17,799 bases of DNA from positions 1 to 17,799 of the forward strand of contig JAMDEM010000110.1 of assembly GCA_023486985.1 (NCBI GenBank), in the 5' to 3' direction. The stretch comes from Bacillota bacterium. Its GTDB lineage: Bacteria; Vulcanimicrobiota; JAMDEM01. The position numbers and the translations under genes are program-made. Shown one piece after another: positions 1 to 7,013 of this stretch; positions within the stretch are counted from its first letter, which is position 1; each line of letters begins with the position of its first letter. The notes beneath the pieces were generated by a model, which saw only the letters and a program-made list of their open reading frames with translations, had not been told where the DNA came from and ran no database searches.

Positions 1-391
1 ATTCTTTTGTTTTGCCATTTATAGTAACAGATATTCTTAGATTTTTAAATTCATATATCTGAGGATTTTCGCCTTTCTCCTTAAAAAGCTCAGGCTGTGC
101 TCCATCCTCAAATGACAGATCACACGACATTACAAGATAATTGCCTTCCTTTGGCGCTTCTGCAGCCGATGAAAATGGAGCTTCTTCTTGAATATTTGCA
201 GGCGGCGTTTGTTTTCCCTGGCTGTGCGGACTTTCAGTCAGGGATGCAGTTATGGGTTTTTCTGCAAGTGCGGCCGCCGGTGTTGATTGCATGGAAGGCG
301 TGAGAGCCAGCTTCCTTGTTGATAAAAACAACAACACAACCGCTACTGCAAAAATCATGGCAACAGGAATAAAAATAGTTTTATCTTTCAT
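1..391 (-). CDS. N-terminal part of a membrane-anchored protein (runs off the left edge)
   Basis: The frame opens at an ATG (389-391) and is still open at base 1, so only about 130 residues are visible. The start MKDKTIFIPVAMIFAVAVVL looks like a signal anchor: a short Lys/Asp n-region and a hydrophobic stretch at about residues 6-23. A Pro/Ala/Ser/Gln-rich linker follows, then a folded-looking segment containing YLVMSCDLSFEDG and ISVTINGKTKE, which looks like beta strands. The start is supported by GGGGAG eight bases upstream. It overlaps the stop of the Trp-rich gene by 11 bases, so the two are probably translationally coupled and may work together at the cell surface. I do not recognise a family. 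That it is a real gene is fairly sure; its function is unknown. Confidence 0.7.
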   Translation of the reverse strand, partial: MKDKTIFIPVAMIFAVAVVLLFLSTRKLALTPSMQSTPAAALAEKPITASLTESPHSQGKQTPPANIQEEAPFSSAAEAPKEGNYLVMSCDLSFEDGAQPELFKEKGENPQIYEFKNLRISVTINGKTKE

Positions 392-1784
392 AAATTTCAC
401 TCCCCATGTTTTTTGAATTTTCTTTATCTTTAATCTGCTTTATAAAAGCATCAACAAAGCCGTAGTCCTCCGGATCCGGCAACAGGTAATAATCCTTTTC
501 TTCCCCTCCAAAGTATTTGTCCCAATACCAATTTCCCCATCTACTCCAATTCTGCCCCCAGTCAGTCCAACTCGACCAGCTCCATTCCCAGCTCCAGCTC
601 GACCAACTCCATCCCCAGCGCCAGCTTAACCAGTTCCAGTGCCAACTCCAGTTTCCCCAGTTTGACCAGCTCCATCCCCAGTTCCAATTCCATACCCAGT
701 CTCCCCAGCTCCAGCTGCTTGACCAGTTCCAGCTCCAGCTATTCCAGCTCCATCCCCATGCCCAGCTCCATCCCCATGCCCAACTTCCCCAGTTATCCCA
801 ATAATTCCAATTCCAGTTCCATGTCCAATAACCCCAGCTCCAACCCCAATTCCACCAGTTATTCCACCACCAGTTATTCCAGCTCCAGCCCCAGGTCCAG
901 TTTGCCCATAAAGCCCAGTTTTGCCAGCTAGTCAGCCAGTGCCAATTTCCTCTCCACGACCAATCAGACCAACTCGCCGCCCAGCTCCAGTTCCATGCCC
1001 AGCTCCAGTTCCATGCCCATGTCCAGTTCCACGACCAGCTCCAGTTCGTGGGCCAGGGACAATCCATGACAGCCACTTGCTGAGCCTCCTGCAAAGCTGT
1101 AAATTTCAAAGAATATTCAGATGATGAATACGCAGAAGCCATATCCTCAGAAAAAAAACTGGTATCTTTGTGGGAAACAAGCTTTAAACCGGGAAGATTC
1201 TGGTTATCGTTTATAAGGGCAAAGGGATTTTCTTTTATCCAGGGATAATGATTATGAGAGTTTATTCCAAAAATAGAAGCAACTCCAGCAGCCATGGATG
1301 CAAGCAAAGAAATAGTTCTTGTTTTTTGCCGTTTCGAAACTTTCATCTTTGAAGAGCGGGAGGGAACAAGTTTAACTTTAAAACCGGTATTCTCCGGTAT
1401 GGAAAACAACAACTCATTTAACTTAAAATTTTTCTTTCCAAAACTTTTGTATTTTCCGTTCCAGCCGCTTCTTTTTGACTTTTCAGGATTCTGCAATGAT
1501 ATTGCTGCACGAGAAGATAACGCAAAACCATTTCCTTCCCCGCCTGATAATTGTTCCTCTTTTCTTGATACAAGCCTAACAGAAGTAATATTTGCAATAT
1601 TTTTTTCAAATAAAAATTTGTGGTGCGGTTTAGAGTTATTATACACAATAGAAGCATTATAAAGCATGCTGTATGTGACATCCAGTTCCATAGGGTTCCA
1701 ATTTGCATTCCAAATTTTTAAAGAGGAGTTGCTTAAGAGCAGTTTATTAAAGGGGGATGGGGGATTCAAAATATTGCATTGCAA
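381..1784 (-). CDS. Tryptophan-rich (W-x)n repeat protein, unknown function
   Basis: This 467-codon frame has a central block, residues 244-421, that I count as about 75 Trp in 178 residues, mostly alternating as W-S-W-N-W-G-W. The x positions are Ser, Asn, Gly and Ala, with occasional WW or W-x-x-W steps. The flanks are ordinary: an N-terminal part with many Lys/Asn/Ser, a short hydrophobic stretch at about 158-174 (ISLLASMAAGVASIFGI) preceded by Lys/Arg, and an acidic C-terminus (EEKDYY, PDPEDYG). Only this frame is open; the two other minus-strand frames of the repeat contain stops. Asn, Ser and Gly codons vary synonymously, which argues for selection on protein. The first ~14 codons, including the TTG start, are made of interspersed repeat, so the native start is unsure (ATG at 1691 is an alternative). 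The stop overlaps the start of the next gene. Alternating Trp would place one aromatic face on a beta strand; binding, adhesion or a beta-solenoid are guesses. Confidence 0.75.
   Translation of the reverse strand: MQCNILNPPSPFNKLLLSNSSLKIWNANWNPMELDVTYSMLYNASIVYNNSKPHHKFLFEKNIANITSVRLVSRKEEQLSGGEGNGFALSSRAAISLQNPEKSKRSGWNGKYKSFGKKNFKLNELLFSIPENTGFKVKLVPSRSSKMKVSKRQKTRTISLLASMAAGVASIFGINSHNHYPWIKENPFALINDNQNLPGLKLVSHKDTSFFSEDMASAYSSSEYSLKFTALQEAQQVAVMDCPWPTNWSWSWNWTWAWNWSWAWNWSWAASWSDWSWRGNWHWLTSWQNWALWANWTWGWSWNNWWWNNWWNWGWSWGYWTWNWNWNYWDNWGSWAWGWSWAWGWSWNSWSWNWSSSWSWGDWVWNWNWGWSWSNWGNWSWHWNWLSWRWGWSWSSWSWEWSWSSWTDWGQNWSRWGNWYWDKYFGGEEKDYYLLPDPEDYGFVDAFIKQIKDKENSKNMGSEIYER
1749..1766. repeat. 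Partial family B repeat at the start of the Trp-rich gene
   Basis: AAAGGGGGATGGGGG matches one arm of the family B repeat seen at 17530-17566. It encodes residues near the N-terminus of the Trp-rich frame (NPPSPF). Confidence 0.5.
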
Positions 1785-1795
1785 GACCTGACCCC
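1781..1795. repeat. GCAAGACCTGACCCC element, truncated copy
   Basis: It is identical to the right end of the ~50-bp elements at 12082-12130 and 15803-15852. It lies between the diguanylate cyclase stop and the Trp-rich gene and supplies the TTG start of the latter. A second GGGGTCA-like unit follows at about 1798-1808. Confidence 0.7.
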
Positions 1796-1812
1796 GGGAT
1801 TGACCCCAAGAT

Positions 1813-4125
1813 TTATTCGGCGGCGGTGGTGCCTTCCAATGGGATGGCGGAGGAGACCCTGTTTCTGCCCCCTGCCTTGGAGCGGTAAAGAGCTGAGTCG
1901 GCGGCGGAAATTAAATCCGACTTGAGAGCTGCATCATCGGGAAAAGTGGAAACTCCGATGCTTGCCGTAATTTTTACCGGAAGTTTGTTGAACCTTATTT
2001 GAAAAGCTTCCCTTATCGCCTCTGCTTTCTTAAGGGCGTTTTCCTTGTTGGTGTCCATAAGCACGAGGACAAATTCATCACCGCCGTAACGGCAGACAAG
2101 ATCGCTTTCCCTTGTATAGCTCTTCAAGAGGGAAGCAATCTCCCTTAATAAAATGTCGCCCTGGGGATGACCCAGAGCATCATTGTATTTTTTAAAGAAG
2201 TCCGTATCAATCATAAGCAGTGACAGTGCCTGAGCGTAGCGCTCGGCTCTCTTGATTTCTTCGGCAAGCCTCTCCTGGAAGTACCGGTGCGTGTAAAGTC
2301 CGGTAACGCCGTCGGTAATGGCAAGGGTTTTCATTCTATCATAAAGCTCGGCATTCTTAATTGCCATGGCTGCCTGATAAGCAACAGTGGAAACAAGCGC
2401 CAGTGAGTCCGTATCGAACGCAGCCGGTTCGGCTTCACCTACATATAAAGCTCCGATTATTTCATTTTCTGCAACCAGGGGAACCGCAACGACAGAGTGT
2501 TCGTATTCCATGAGAGTCTGAAGCACCGATTCTCTCGTATCCTCCAGCAGCAATGGCTTCCTGTTGGTTGCCACCCACCCGAGGATGCCTTCGGTAAAAC
2601 TGAAAGTAAGATTTTTAAAATATTCACTGTACGGGCTGACATATCTTTTCGGCAGAAATTCCGCGCCTGCGGGACTTTCATGTATCATGAAAATAATACA
2701 GCTTTGATATTTTACCAGCTTCTCCATCGTCTCAACTATAATATTTAATGTGTTATCAATATTGAGGCTTGAGCCAAGAGCTTGACCCAGTTCAAAGAAC
2801 ACTGAAAGCTGTTCAACCTTCTTATCCAGCTCTTCGTTTAATTTTAACTGCATCATGAGCGCTTCTTCCTTGCTTTCGTAAAGCTGTGAGGATTTTACGG
2901 CTATGCCTGCAGCATTGGCAAGAATTGTAAGAATATGCTTGTGGTCTTCGGTATAACTGTTGGGCTTGGTAGTACCCACATATAGTACTCCTATAATTTC
3001 ATTTTGAACTATCAGCGGGATGCAGAGAACGCACTTTTCATCCCTGAAGATTCTTTGTTCCTCCGTGGTGTGCATATCAGAAACAAGAAGGGGCTTGCCG
3101 GAGGTAAGGACCAGATTGACCACCGGTTCTTCCATATGAAGAAGGGGAGACAATTCCAGGGTTTCACGGTGGGGTGTTACATATTTAATAGCCCTCAATT
3201 CCGACTTATCCTTTAAAAAAATTACACAGCTCTGGTAGGCAAGAATCCTTTTTATCATTGAAATAGTAATTTCAAGAGTGCTGTCAAGGCTGATGCTTGC
3301 GCCAAGTTCCTGACCAAGCTCGGAAAGCGTGGAAAGCTCGTCAACCTTCCTTTGTAAATCAAGGCTTATCTCTTCATTTTTAGTTTCAATTTCTTTTATC
3401 TTTTTCCTGAGACTGGTAACGGTAAGCTCCAGTTCTTCGGAACGGGCAACTTCAAGTTCATGGGAGATAAATTTCAAGGTCTGCCTTAACCCAAGCAGCG
3501 GCAGGACGGCAAGAAGGGCAAGCAATGGAAGCTTCTGGTAGGCTGCGGCAATGAGCATGGCAAGAGGAATTTCCGTGGCATAAACAAGGATACTTTTGCT
3601 TTTTACCTTATACCACGCTCTTTGAACCGACTGGGAAATTAAGCCGATGCCCGTTGCTGAAATAATAAATTCAAAGAAAAGAAAAACTATGCCGGCTGTA
3701 ACAGCGGCGCCAATATTTTGATGGGTGAAAAGAGCGGATGCGCCGTTCAGCATCTCATAAGTGATGCAGGCAAGGGTAAGAGCAAGAATTTCGGCTGAAA
3801 AGTCAACCATCCTTGCCCATAAATTGTCTCTTGAAATAAAAAGAATTCTTATCAGGATAATGAACGCTGCCAGAACAAGAGCAGTAGGAGAACCAAAAAG
3901 AAGCAGGGCGGCAAAATAAAATGTAAGATTGACGCCGGCTGAACCAAAATACGGCAGGATTATTGTCCGTATTTCAAAAAGAAGCGCTATTATTCCGAAA
4001 ATCATAAGTGCCTGCCTGTTGGCATCGGTAATACTGAAAGGCAGGATTTTCCAGGCGAAAAATCCCAACGTAACTATAAAAATAATCACTGAAAAAATCT
4101 TTGCCTGATACGAAACTCTTTCCAA
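1813..4125 (-). CDS. Membrane-bound diguanylate cyclase with two GAF domains
   Basis: It makes cyclic-di-GMP from two GTP at the inner membrane. Residues 1 to about 220 hold several hydrophobic segments (a MASE-like sensor region). A coiled coil (about 220-260) follows, then GAF1 (about 258-415), GAF2 (about 432-595) and a GGDEF domain (about 600-760). The active site YGGDEF is intact (first G at residue 681). An RESD motif five residues before it matches the RxxD product-inhibition site, so the enzyme should be active and feedback-controlled. Both GAF domains start with the same L-x-x-L-G-Q-x-L-G helix, so they look like an internal duplication. I chose TTG at 4125 because AAGGAG lies eight bases upstream. 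The longer frame to GTG at 4197 adds 24 residues encoded by palindromic repeat. The signal sensed is unknown. Confidence 0.9.
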   Translation of the reverse strand: MERVSYQAKIFSVIIFIVTLGFFAWKILPFSITDANRQALMIFGIIALLFEIRTIILPYFGSAGVNLTFYFAALLLFGSPTALVLAAFIILIRILFISRDNLWARMVDFSAEILALTLACITYEMLNGASALFTHQNIGAAVTAGIVFLFFEFIISATGIGLISQSVQRAWYKVKSKSILVYATEIPLAMLIAAAYQKLPLLALLAVLPLLGLRQTLKFISHELEVARSEELELTVTSLRKKIKEIETKNEEISLDLQRKVDELSTLSELGQELGASISLDSTLEITISMIKRILAYQSCVIFLKDKSELRAIKYVTPHRETLELSPLLHMEEPVVNLVLTSGKPLLVSDMHTTEEQRIFRDEKCVLCIPLIVQNEIIGVLYVGTTKPNSYTEDHKHILTILANAAGIAVKSSQLYESKEEALMMQLKLNEELDKKVEQLSVFFELGQALGSSLNIDNTLNIIVETMEKLVKYQSCIIFMIHESPAGAEFLPKRYVSPYSEYFKNLTFSFTEGILGWVATNRKPLLLEDTRESVLQTLMEYEHSVVAVPLVAENEIIGALYVGEAEPAAFDTDSLALVSTVAYQAAMAIKNAELYDRMKTLAITDGVTGLYTHRYFQERLAEEIKRAERYAQALSLLMIDTDFFKKYNDALGHPQGDILLREIASLLKSYTRESDLVCRYGGDEFVLVLMDTNKENALKKAEAIREAFQIRFNKLPVKITASIGVSTFPDDAALKSDLISAADSALYRSKAGGRNRVSSAIPLEGTTAAE

Positions 4126-4149
4126 ATGCTTAGCTCCTTCATTATATGG

Positions 4150-4181
4150 GATTGCTTTGCCGCTAAACTTCTTGCAATGAC
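4150..4181. repeat. Family C palindromic repeat (GATTGC...GCAATGAC)
   Basis: The copy runs from GATTGCTTTGCC to TTGCAATGAC, like the copy at 12664-12695. It lies directly upstream of the diguanylate cyclase and would be translated if the GTG start at 4197 were used. Confidence 0.65.
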
Positions 4182-4189
4182 ACACAATT

Positions 4190-4225
4190 CCCCTCACCCT
4201 GCCCTCTCCCCAAAGGGGCGAGGGG
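4190..4225. repeat. Family A palindromic repeat
   Basis: CCCCTCACCCTGCCCTCTCC is followed by an inverted GGGGCGAGGGG arm. It sits between the exported protein and the diguanylate cyclase. Confidence 0.75.
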
Positions 4226-4232
4226 ATACTTA

Positions 4233-4258
4233 CCTCACCCTCTTTAGCAAAGAGGGGA
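4233..4258. repeat. Family B repeat (CTTTAGCAAAGAGGGG)
   Basis: The core CTTTAGCAAAGAGGGG is shared with copies at 13303-13341 and 17530-17566. It lies tail-to-head with the adjacent family A copy. Confidence 0.65.
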
Positions 4259-4264
4259 GTGATG

Positions 4265-5470
4265 TTAATTCCATCTGGCTATTATTCTAACCGGGTAATA
4301 AGAAGCACCTTCCGGCATTGTCCGAAGTTTAAAAATTCGCTCCGAGCGGGCTTTCACCTTTACATTTCTTATCAGTGTTTCTTTATACGCCTTTGTTACT
4401 ACGGATTCAACAATGCTGCTTCCCACCAGAAAAGTTCCGGCAGCCGGTCCGCCGCGGGGATTGAAATAAAGGCTTACGTTCCTGTCTTTAGACGTGGAAT
4501 TTTTTAATACAAATTCAATGTCATAGATAACGCCATAATCGCCCTGCATGGGCTTTGCGCCAAAAACATCCCCAAGGGGCACGCTGCCAATTGATGTATA
4601 GATTTCCTTCTCGTATGAATCCAGCATTCTTTTTACCTTTACGGCGGTGACCAGATACGCGCCCTTGTCGTGAGTGTCCAAGCTGGTGATAGGCGGAGCA
4701 GAAAAAGGTTCATCAGGATTTTCCCTGACAGAAATATAAAACCAGAGAGGTTTTCCTTTAATCATAAGAAACTGATAGAGCCCGCTTATCACTTCGGAAG
4801 GTTTAAGGATATGAACATTGAAATCCACGTGTTCCCCCGGCGGTATCTCCCATATAACGCCTTCGTCAGAGGCAAGTCTTTTCATGAATTTTACATTGCT
4901 GCCGTGCCCGACTTTAAAAACCCTCTTATCAGGACCGCCGAAATCTCCAAGCACTTTGAGAACGCATTTTTCCTTGTTGGGATTAAAAAAAGTAAAAAAT
5001 ATGGCTCGCGGCGGCGAGGCGGGATCTCCCTGATGGTAGTACTGAAGCCTTACCGGCTTGTTCCTGATAATGCCTGCGTTAAAAAGAAGCCCTCTTTTGC
5101 TTATAACTTCCGGATGGTCGGAAAACATCAGAAGTACAGGCTCAAGATTGGGATAGGGTTCGTTTTTTATCAGTACCTTTACCGACTGCGGCAATCCCGG
5201 CTTATCGGAAGAAATGTTTGCCGTCAATAAAGCCTGCTGGTAAGGCAGAACCGGAGAGGGATTAAATCCCGGCAAAGTGAGATTTTCATTGTATTTTAAG
5301 TTAAACTTATTTCGCAAAAGGATGATTATGCTTTCCTTGATAAAACCGGGGGAGGCAGGATTGCCGGTTATTGTTAATTCAAAATATCCATTTTTCTCTG
5401 CTGAGAATATTGTTGCTTGAAAGAGAAGAAAAAAGCTGAGAGCCAGAATAAACGCTGTTATGCTCTTCAT
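4265..5470 (-). CDS. Exported protein of unknown function
   Basis: The protein starts with a clear signal peptide, MKSITAFILALSFFLLFQAT, probably cleaved near IFSA-EKNG, so it is secreted or periplasmic. The rest (about 375 residues) is rich in predicted beta strands and has a single Cys after cleavage, in KEKCVLKV. I see no catalytic motif. Repeated phrases such as PPGEHVDFNV and GGPAAGTFLVG suggest Ig-like or beta-sandwich folding, but that is inference. An ATG at 5488 would add six residues. I prefer 5470 because neither ATG has a Shine-Dalgarno site, and a promoter (TTGCTA, 17 bp, TAAAAT at 5479-5507) would start transcription at about 5472, giving a leaderless mRNA. The diguanylate cyclase follows after a repeat-filled gap. 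Confidence 0.75.
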   Translation of the reverse strand: MKSITAFILALSFFLLFQATIFSAEKNGYFELTITGNPASPGFIKESIIILLRNKFNLKYNENLTLPGFNPSPVLPYQQALLTANISSDKPGLPQSVKVLIKNEPYPNLEPVLLMFSDHPEVISKRGLLFNAGIIRNKPVRLQYYHQGDPASPPRAIFFTFFNPNKEKCVLKVLGDFGGPDKRVFKVGHGSNVKFMKRLASDEGVIWEIPPGEHVDFNVHILKPSEVISGLYQFLMIKGKPLWFYISVRENPDEPFSAPPITSLDTHDKGAYLVTAVKVKRMLDSYEKEIYTSIGSVPLGDVFGAKPMQGDYGVIYDIEFVLKNSTSKDRNVSLYFNPRGGPAAGTFLVGSSIVESVVTKAYKETLIRNVKVKARSERIFKLRTMPEGASYYPVRIIARWN

Positions 5471-5478
5471 GATAGTCA

Positions 5479-5507
5479 ATTTTATCATAAAAGGAAAGCG
5501 TTAGCAA
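5479..5507 (-). promoter_or_regulatory. Sigma70-like promoter of the exported protein, nearly leaderless
   Basis: On the minus strand, TTGCTA (5507-5502), a 17-bp spacer and TAAAAT (5484-5479) form a -35/-10 pair. The expected start is at about 5472, two bases before the ATG at 5470. There is no Shine-Dalgarno in front of that ATG. Confidence 0.45.
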
Positions 5508-5552
5508 TAAATAAATGGAGACCTCTGCATAACTCAGAATTCGTTGCAAATA

Positions 5553-5598
5553 CCCCCTCACCTTTATCCTCTCCCCATAGGGGAGAGGAGAGGGTGAG
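5553..5598. repeat. Family A palindromic repeat next to the mazF remnant
   Basis: CCCCCTCACCTTTATCCTCT is followed by an inverted GGGGAGAGGAGAGGGTGAG arm. It starts eight bases beyond the premature end of the toxin frame and probably replaced the toxin's 3' end. Confidence 0.75.
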
Positions 5599-5605
5599 AA
5601 ATCAA

Positions 5606-5827
5606 CTATATTGATTCTTTATCCAATCCCCCTTCACGGGGAAGAACCTGAACATGAATGTCAAAGACCTTTTTTATTTTAGATGTTACGACTGCTACAA
5701 TAATTACCGGGCTGTATTCATTGCCTATATTATTTTGAATAACCACTACCGGGCGAACGCCGCCCTGTTCTTATCCTTTCACCGGCTCAAAATTAACAAG
5801 AAGAACCTCTCCCCTTATAATTTTTAT
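5606..5827 (-). pseudogene. Decayed MazF/PemK-family toxin gene
   Basis: Read on the minus strand from 5827, the frame gives IIRGEVLLVNFEPVKG, a stop, then EQGGVRPVVVIQ and VTSKIKKVFDIHVQV. This is the conserved order of MazF/PemK ribonuclease toxins. Three lesions are visible. There is no ATG, GTG or TTG at the expected start; the codon is ATA at 5827-5825. A TAA (5773-5771) stands where the family usually has Ser in a GSEQ motif, one base from TCA. The C-terminal ~40 residues are missing because the frame stops at 5606-5608 beside a family A repeat. It lies just downstream of the antitoxin, in usual operon order. The toxin is very probably dead, although single-base assembly errors could explain the first two lesions. 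Confidence 0.75.
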
Positions 5828-5835
5828 CGGACAAT

Positions 5836-6099
5836 CTACGCCTCCTCTTTTAAAACGTGTTTCCCGCAGGCTTCCTGTTCTAAAGGATAAAACTCTTCAG
5901 CAATTTTAATGTCCTGTTCTGCGTTTGCTAAATAACCTTCTTTTAGTCTCTTGTTAAGGGCATCTTTCTGAATTCTCCCGGCATAATCAGATATGGCTTT
6001 TTCCACAAAATCACTTTTTTTATTTTCAGAGGCGCTTTTATTAAGCAGATTAATTATCTCTTCAGATAAAGAAAAAGTTACTCTTTTATGTTTCAACAT
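5836..6099 (-). CDS. Ribbon-helix-helix-type antitoxin of a MazEF-like pair
   Basis: This small protein (87 aa) begins MLKHKRVTFSLSEEIINLL, a basic beta strand followed by helices, as in ribbon-helix-helix DNA-binding antitoxins. The C-terminal half (AEQDIKIAEEFYPLEQEA) is acidic and would be the toxin-binding tail. The ATG is supported by a strong AAGGAGG seven bases upstream. The toxin gene directly downstream is broken, so this is an orphan antitoxin that may still act as a repressor or protect against related toxins. It is divergently transcribed from the selenoprotein gene. Its own promoter at 6123-6151 overlaps two direct repeats that look like operator sites. Confidence 0.8.
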   Translation of the reverse strand: MLKHKRVTFSLSEEIINLLNKSASENKKSDFVEKAISDYAGRIQKDALNKRLKEGYLANAEQDIKIAEEFYPLEQEACGKHVLKEEA

Positions 6100-6113
6100 T
6101 TAAATAACCTCCT

Positions 6114-6151
6114 TGCATAACTATTATGCATAACTTTGTTTAATAATGCAA
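6114..6151 (-). promoter_or_regulatory. Antitoxin promoter with overlapping operator repeats
   Basis: On the minus strand, TTGCAT (6151-6146), a 17-bp spacer and CATAAT (6128-6123) make a good sigma70-like promoter. Two direct copies of TGCATAACT (plus strand 6114-6122 and 6127-6135, 13 bp apart) and the palindrome TTATGCATAA overlap the -10 box and start site. That is typical of autoregulation by a ribbon-helix-helix antitoxin. Confidence 0.6.
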
Positions 6152-6229
6152 TGCAGACCGGAGTTTTAAATGGAAATATTATGGGAAACATGTTTATAGA
6201 AGAAAAAAATATAATAAGGAGGTTAAATT

Positions 6230-6814
6230 ATGGAGAGCAGGGTTACGGAACAGAAAATCTTATGGGAAAATGATTTCAAAACTGCTCTTTTCAGAGCCCG
6301 CTCTGAGAAAAAACCCGTGCTTCTTGACTTCTTCAACCCCGGATGAATCGGCTGCCAGCAGATGGGTGCGGTTACGTACCCGGATAAAAATGTAGCGGAA
6401 TTTGTCAATAACAACATGATTCCGGTTCAACTCCTTTTTAACAAACAACCCGAATCCACCGACTATAATTTAAAATGGACACCGACTATCATAACACTTG
6501 ATACAGAAGGCAAGGAGCACCACAGAACAGTGGGATTCTTTCCTCCCGAAGAGCTGATTCCCTCATTGCTGCTGGGCATTGCAAAGGTTCACTTTGACTG
6601 TGATGAATTAAATGAAGCTCTTCAAAACCTCGATAAGATCATTTCTGAGTTTCCAAAGAGCGACTCAACGCCTGAGGCAATATATATCCGCGGGGTTTGC
6701 AAATACAAGGGCACTCATGAAGCTAACGGGTTGAAAGAAGCATACGAAATACTGCAGAGCAAATACCCTGACAGTGAATGGACAAAGAGGGCATATCCAT
6801 ACAGGCTGCTGTAA
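6230..6814 (+). CDS. Thioredoxin-fold selenoprotein (UxxC), with in-frame TGA
   Basis: The gene starts at ATG 6230 behind a perfect AAGGAGG with a 7-nt gap and encodes 194 residues if the TGA at 6344-6346 is read as selenocysteine. Around it the protein reads KPVLLDFFNPG-U-IGCQQM, so Sec39 and Cys42 form a UxxC redox site where thioredoxin-like proteins have CxxC. Downstream is the rest of the fold, with the cis-Pro loop in KWTPTIITLDTEGKEHHRTVGF, then a C-terminal helical TPR-like part (ALQNLDKIISEFPKSDSTPE). A 7-bp hairpin with a GUUA loop follows the TGA (6364-6381) and fits bacterial SECIS rules. Read without Sec, the gene would appear to start at ATG 6362 and lack its active site. There is no signal peptide, so a cytoplasmic redox role is likely. 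The alternative, a nonsense mutation or a sequencing error in a TGC/TGT Cys codon, is less likely given the hairpin. Confidence 0.85.
6364..6381 (+). promoter_or_regulatory. Putative bacterial SECIS hairpin
   Basis: GGGTGCG-GTTA-CGTACCC folds into seven base pairs (one G-U) with a four-base loop starting with G. The loop lies 24 nt after the TGA. SelB-binding hairpins in bacteria sit immediately downstream of the UGA, with a short upper stem and a G among the first two loop bases. Confidence 0.65.
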
Positions 6815-6845
6815 AGAGTATTGGATAGAATTAAATTGAAAGAGA

Positions 6846-6885
6846 ATTACTCCTTTGCCTTATGCCGGCGAAGGAGTAATTTTTG
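6846..6885 (+). terminator. Rho-independent terminator after the selenoprotein gene
   Basis: ATTACTCCTT (6846-6855) pairs perfectly with AAGGAGTAAT (6871-6880), with further GCC/GGC pairing inside, and is followed by TTTTG. It starts 32 bases after the stop codon. Confidence 0.8.
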
Positions 6886-6905
6886 TTGAAATATAAGCAA
6901 GCTTG

Positions 6906-6956
6906 TTTTGCGGAAGGATGCCCCGCAGCAAAACTGCGGGGTCTTTGATCGCAAAA
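6906..6956. repeat. Nested inverted repeat upstream of atoE
   Basis: CCCCGCAG (6921-6928) and CTGCGGGG (6934-6941) form an 8-bp stem with a CAAAA loop, followed by TCTTT. Outer arms TTTTGCG (6906-6912) and CGCAAAA (6950-6956) also pair. It could be a second terminator, a leader structure for atoE or a mobile palindrome. Confidence 0.55.
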
Positions 6957-7013
6957 TAGAAGGTAATTCCAGTCTTTCCTCAAAATTGTATAGAAACACT
7001 TTGAAGGGATTGT

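Noticed and set aside
522..1055. CRISPR array or minisatellite
   Set aside because: The period is six bases with no fixed repeat-spacer structure, and the region is explained by an open coding frame.
517..1124. Plus-strand Ser/Pro- and Gln/Leu-rich open frames (517-804, 662-931, 921-1124)
   Set aside because: They are the complement of the TGG-NNN repeat of the Trp-rich gene. They are short, lack ribosome sites and have no non-repetitive coding flanks.
5771..5773. Recoding (Sec or Pyl) of the stop in the mazF remnant
   Set aside because: The codon is TAA, not TGA or TAG, and the start codon and 3' end are also lost, so decay is simpler.
5654..5890. Plus-strand 78-residue frame
   Set aside because: It is antisense to the mazF remnant and the antitoxin, which show family motifs on the minus strand.
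6362..6814. 150-residue protein starting at ATG 6362
   Set aside because: It has no ribosome site, starts inside the thioredoxin active-site helix, and is the downstream part of the gene beginning at 6230.
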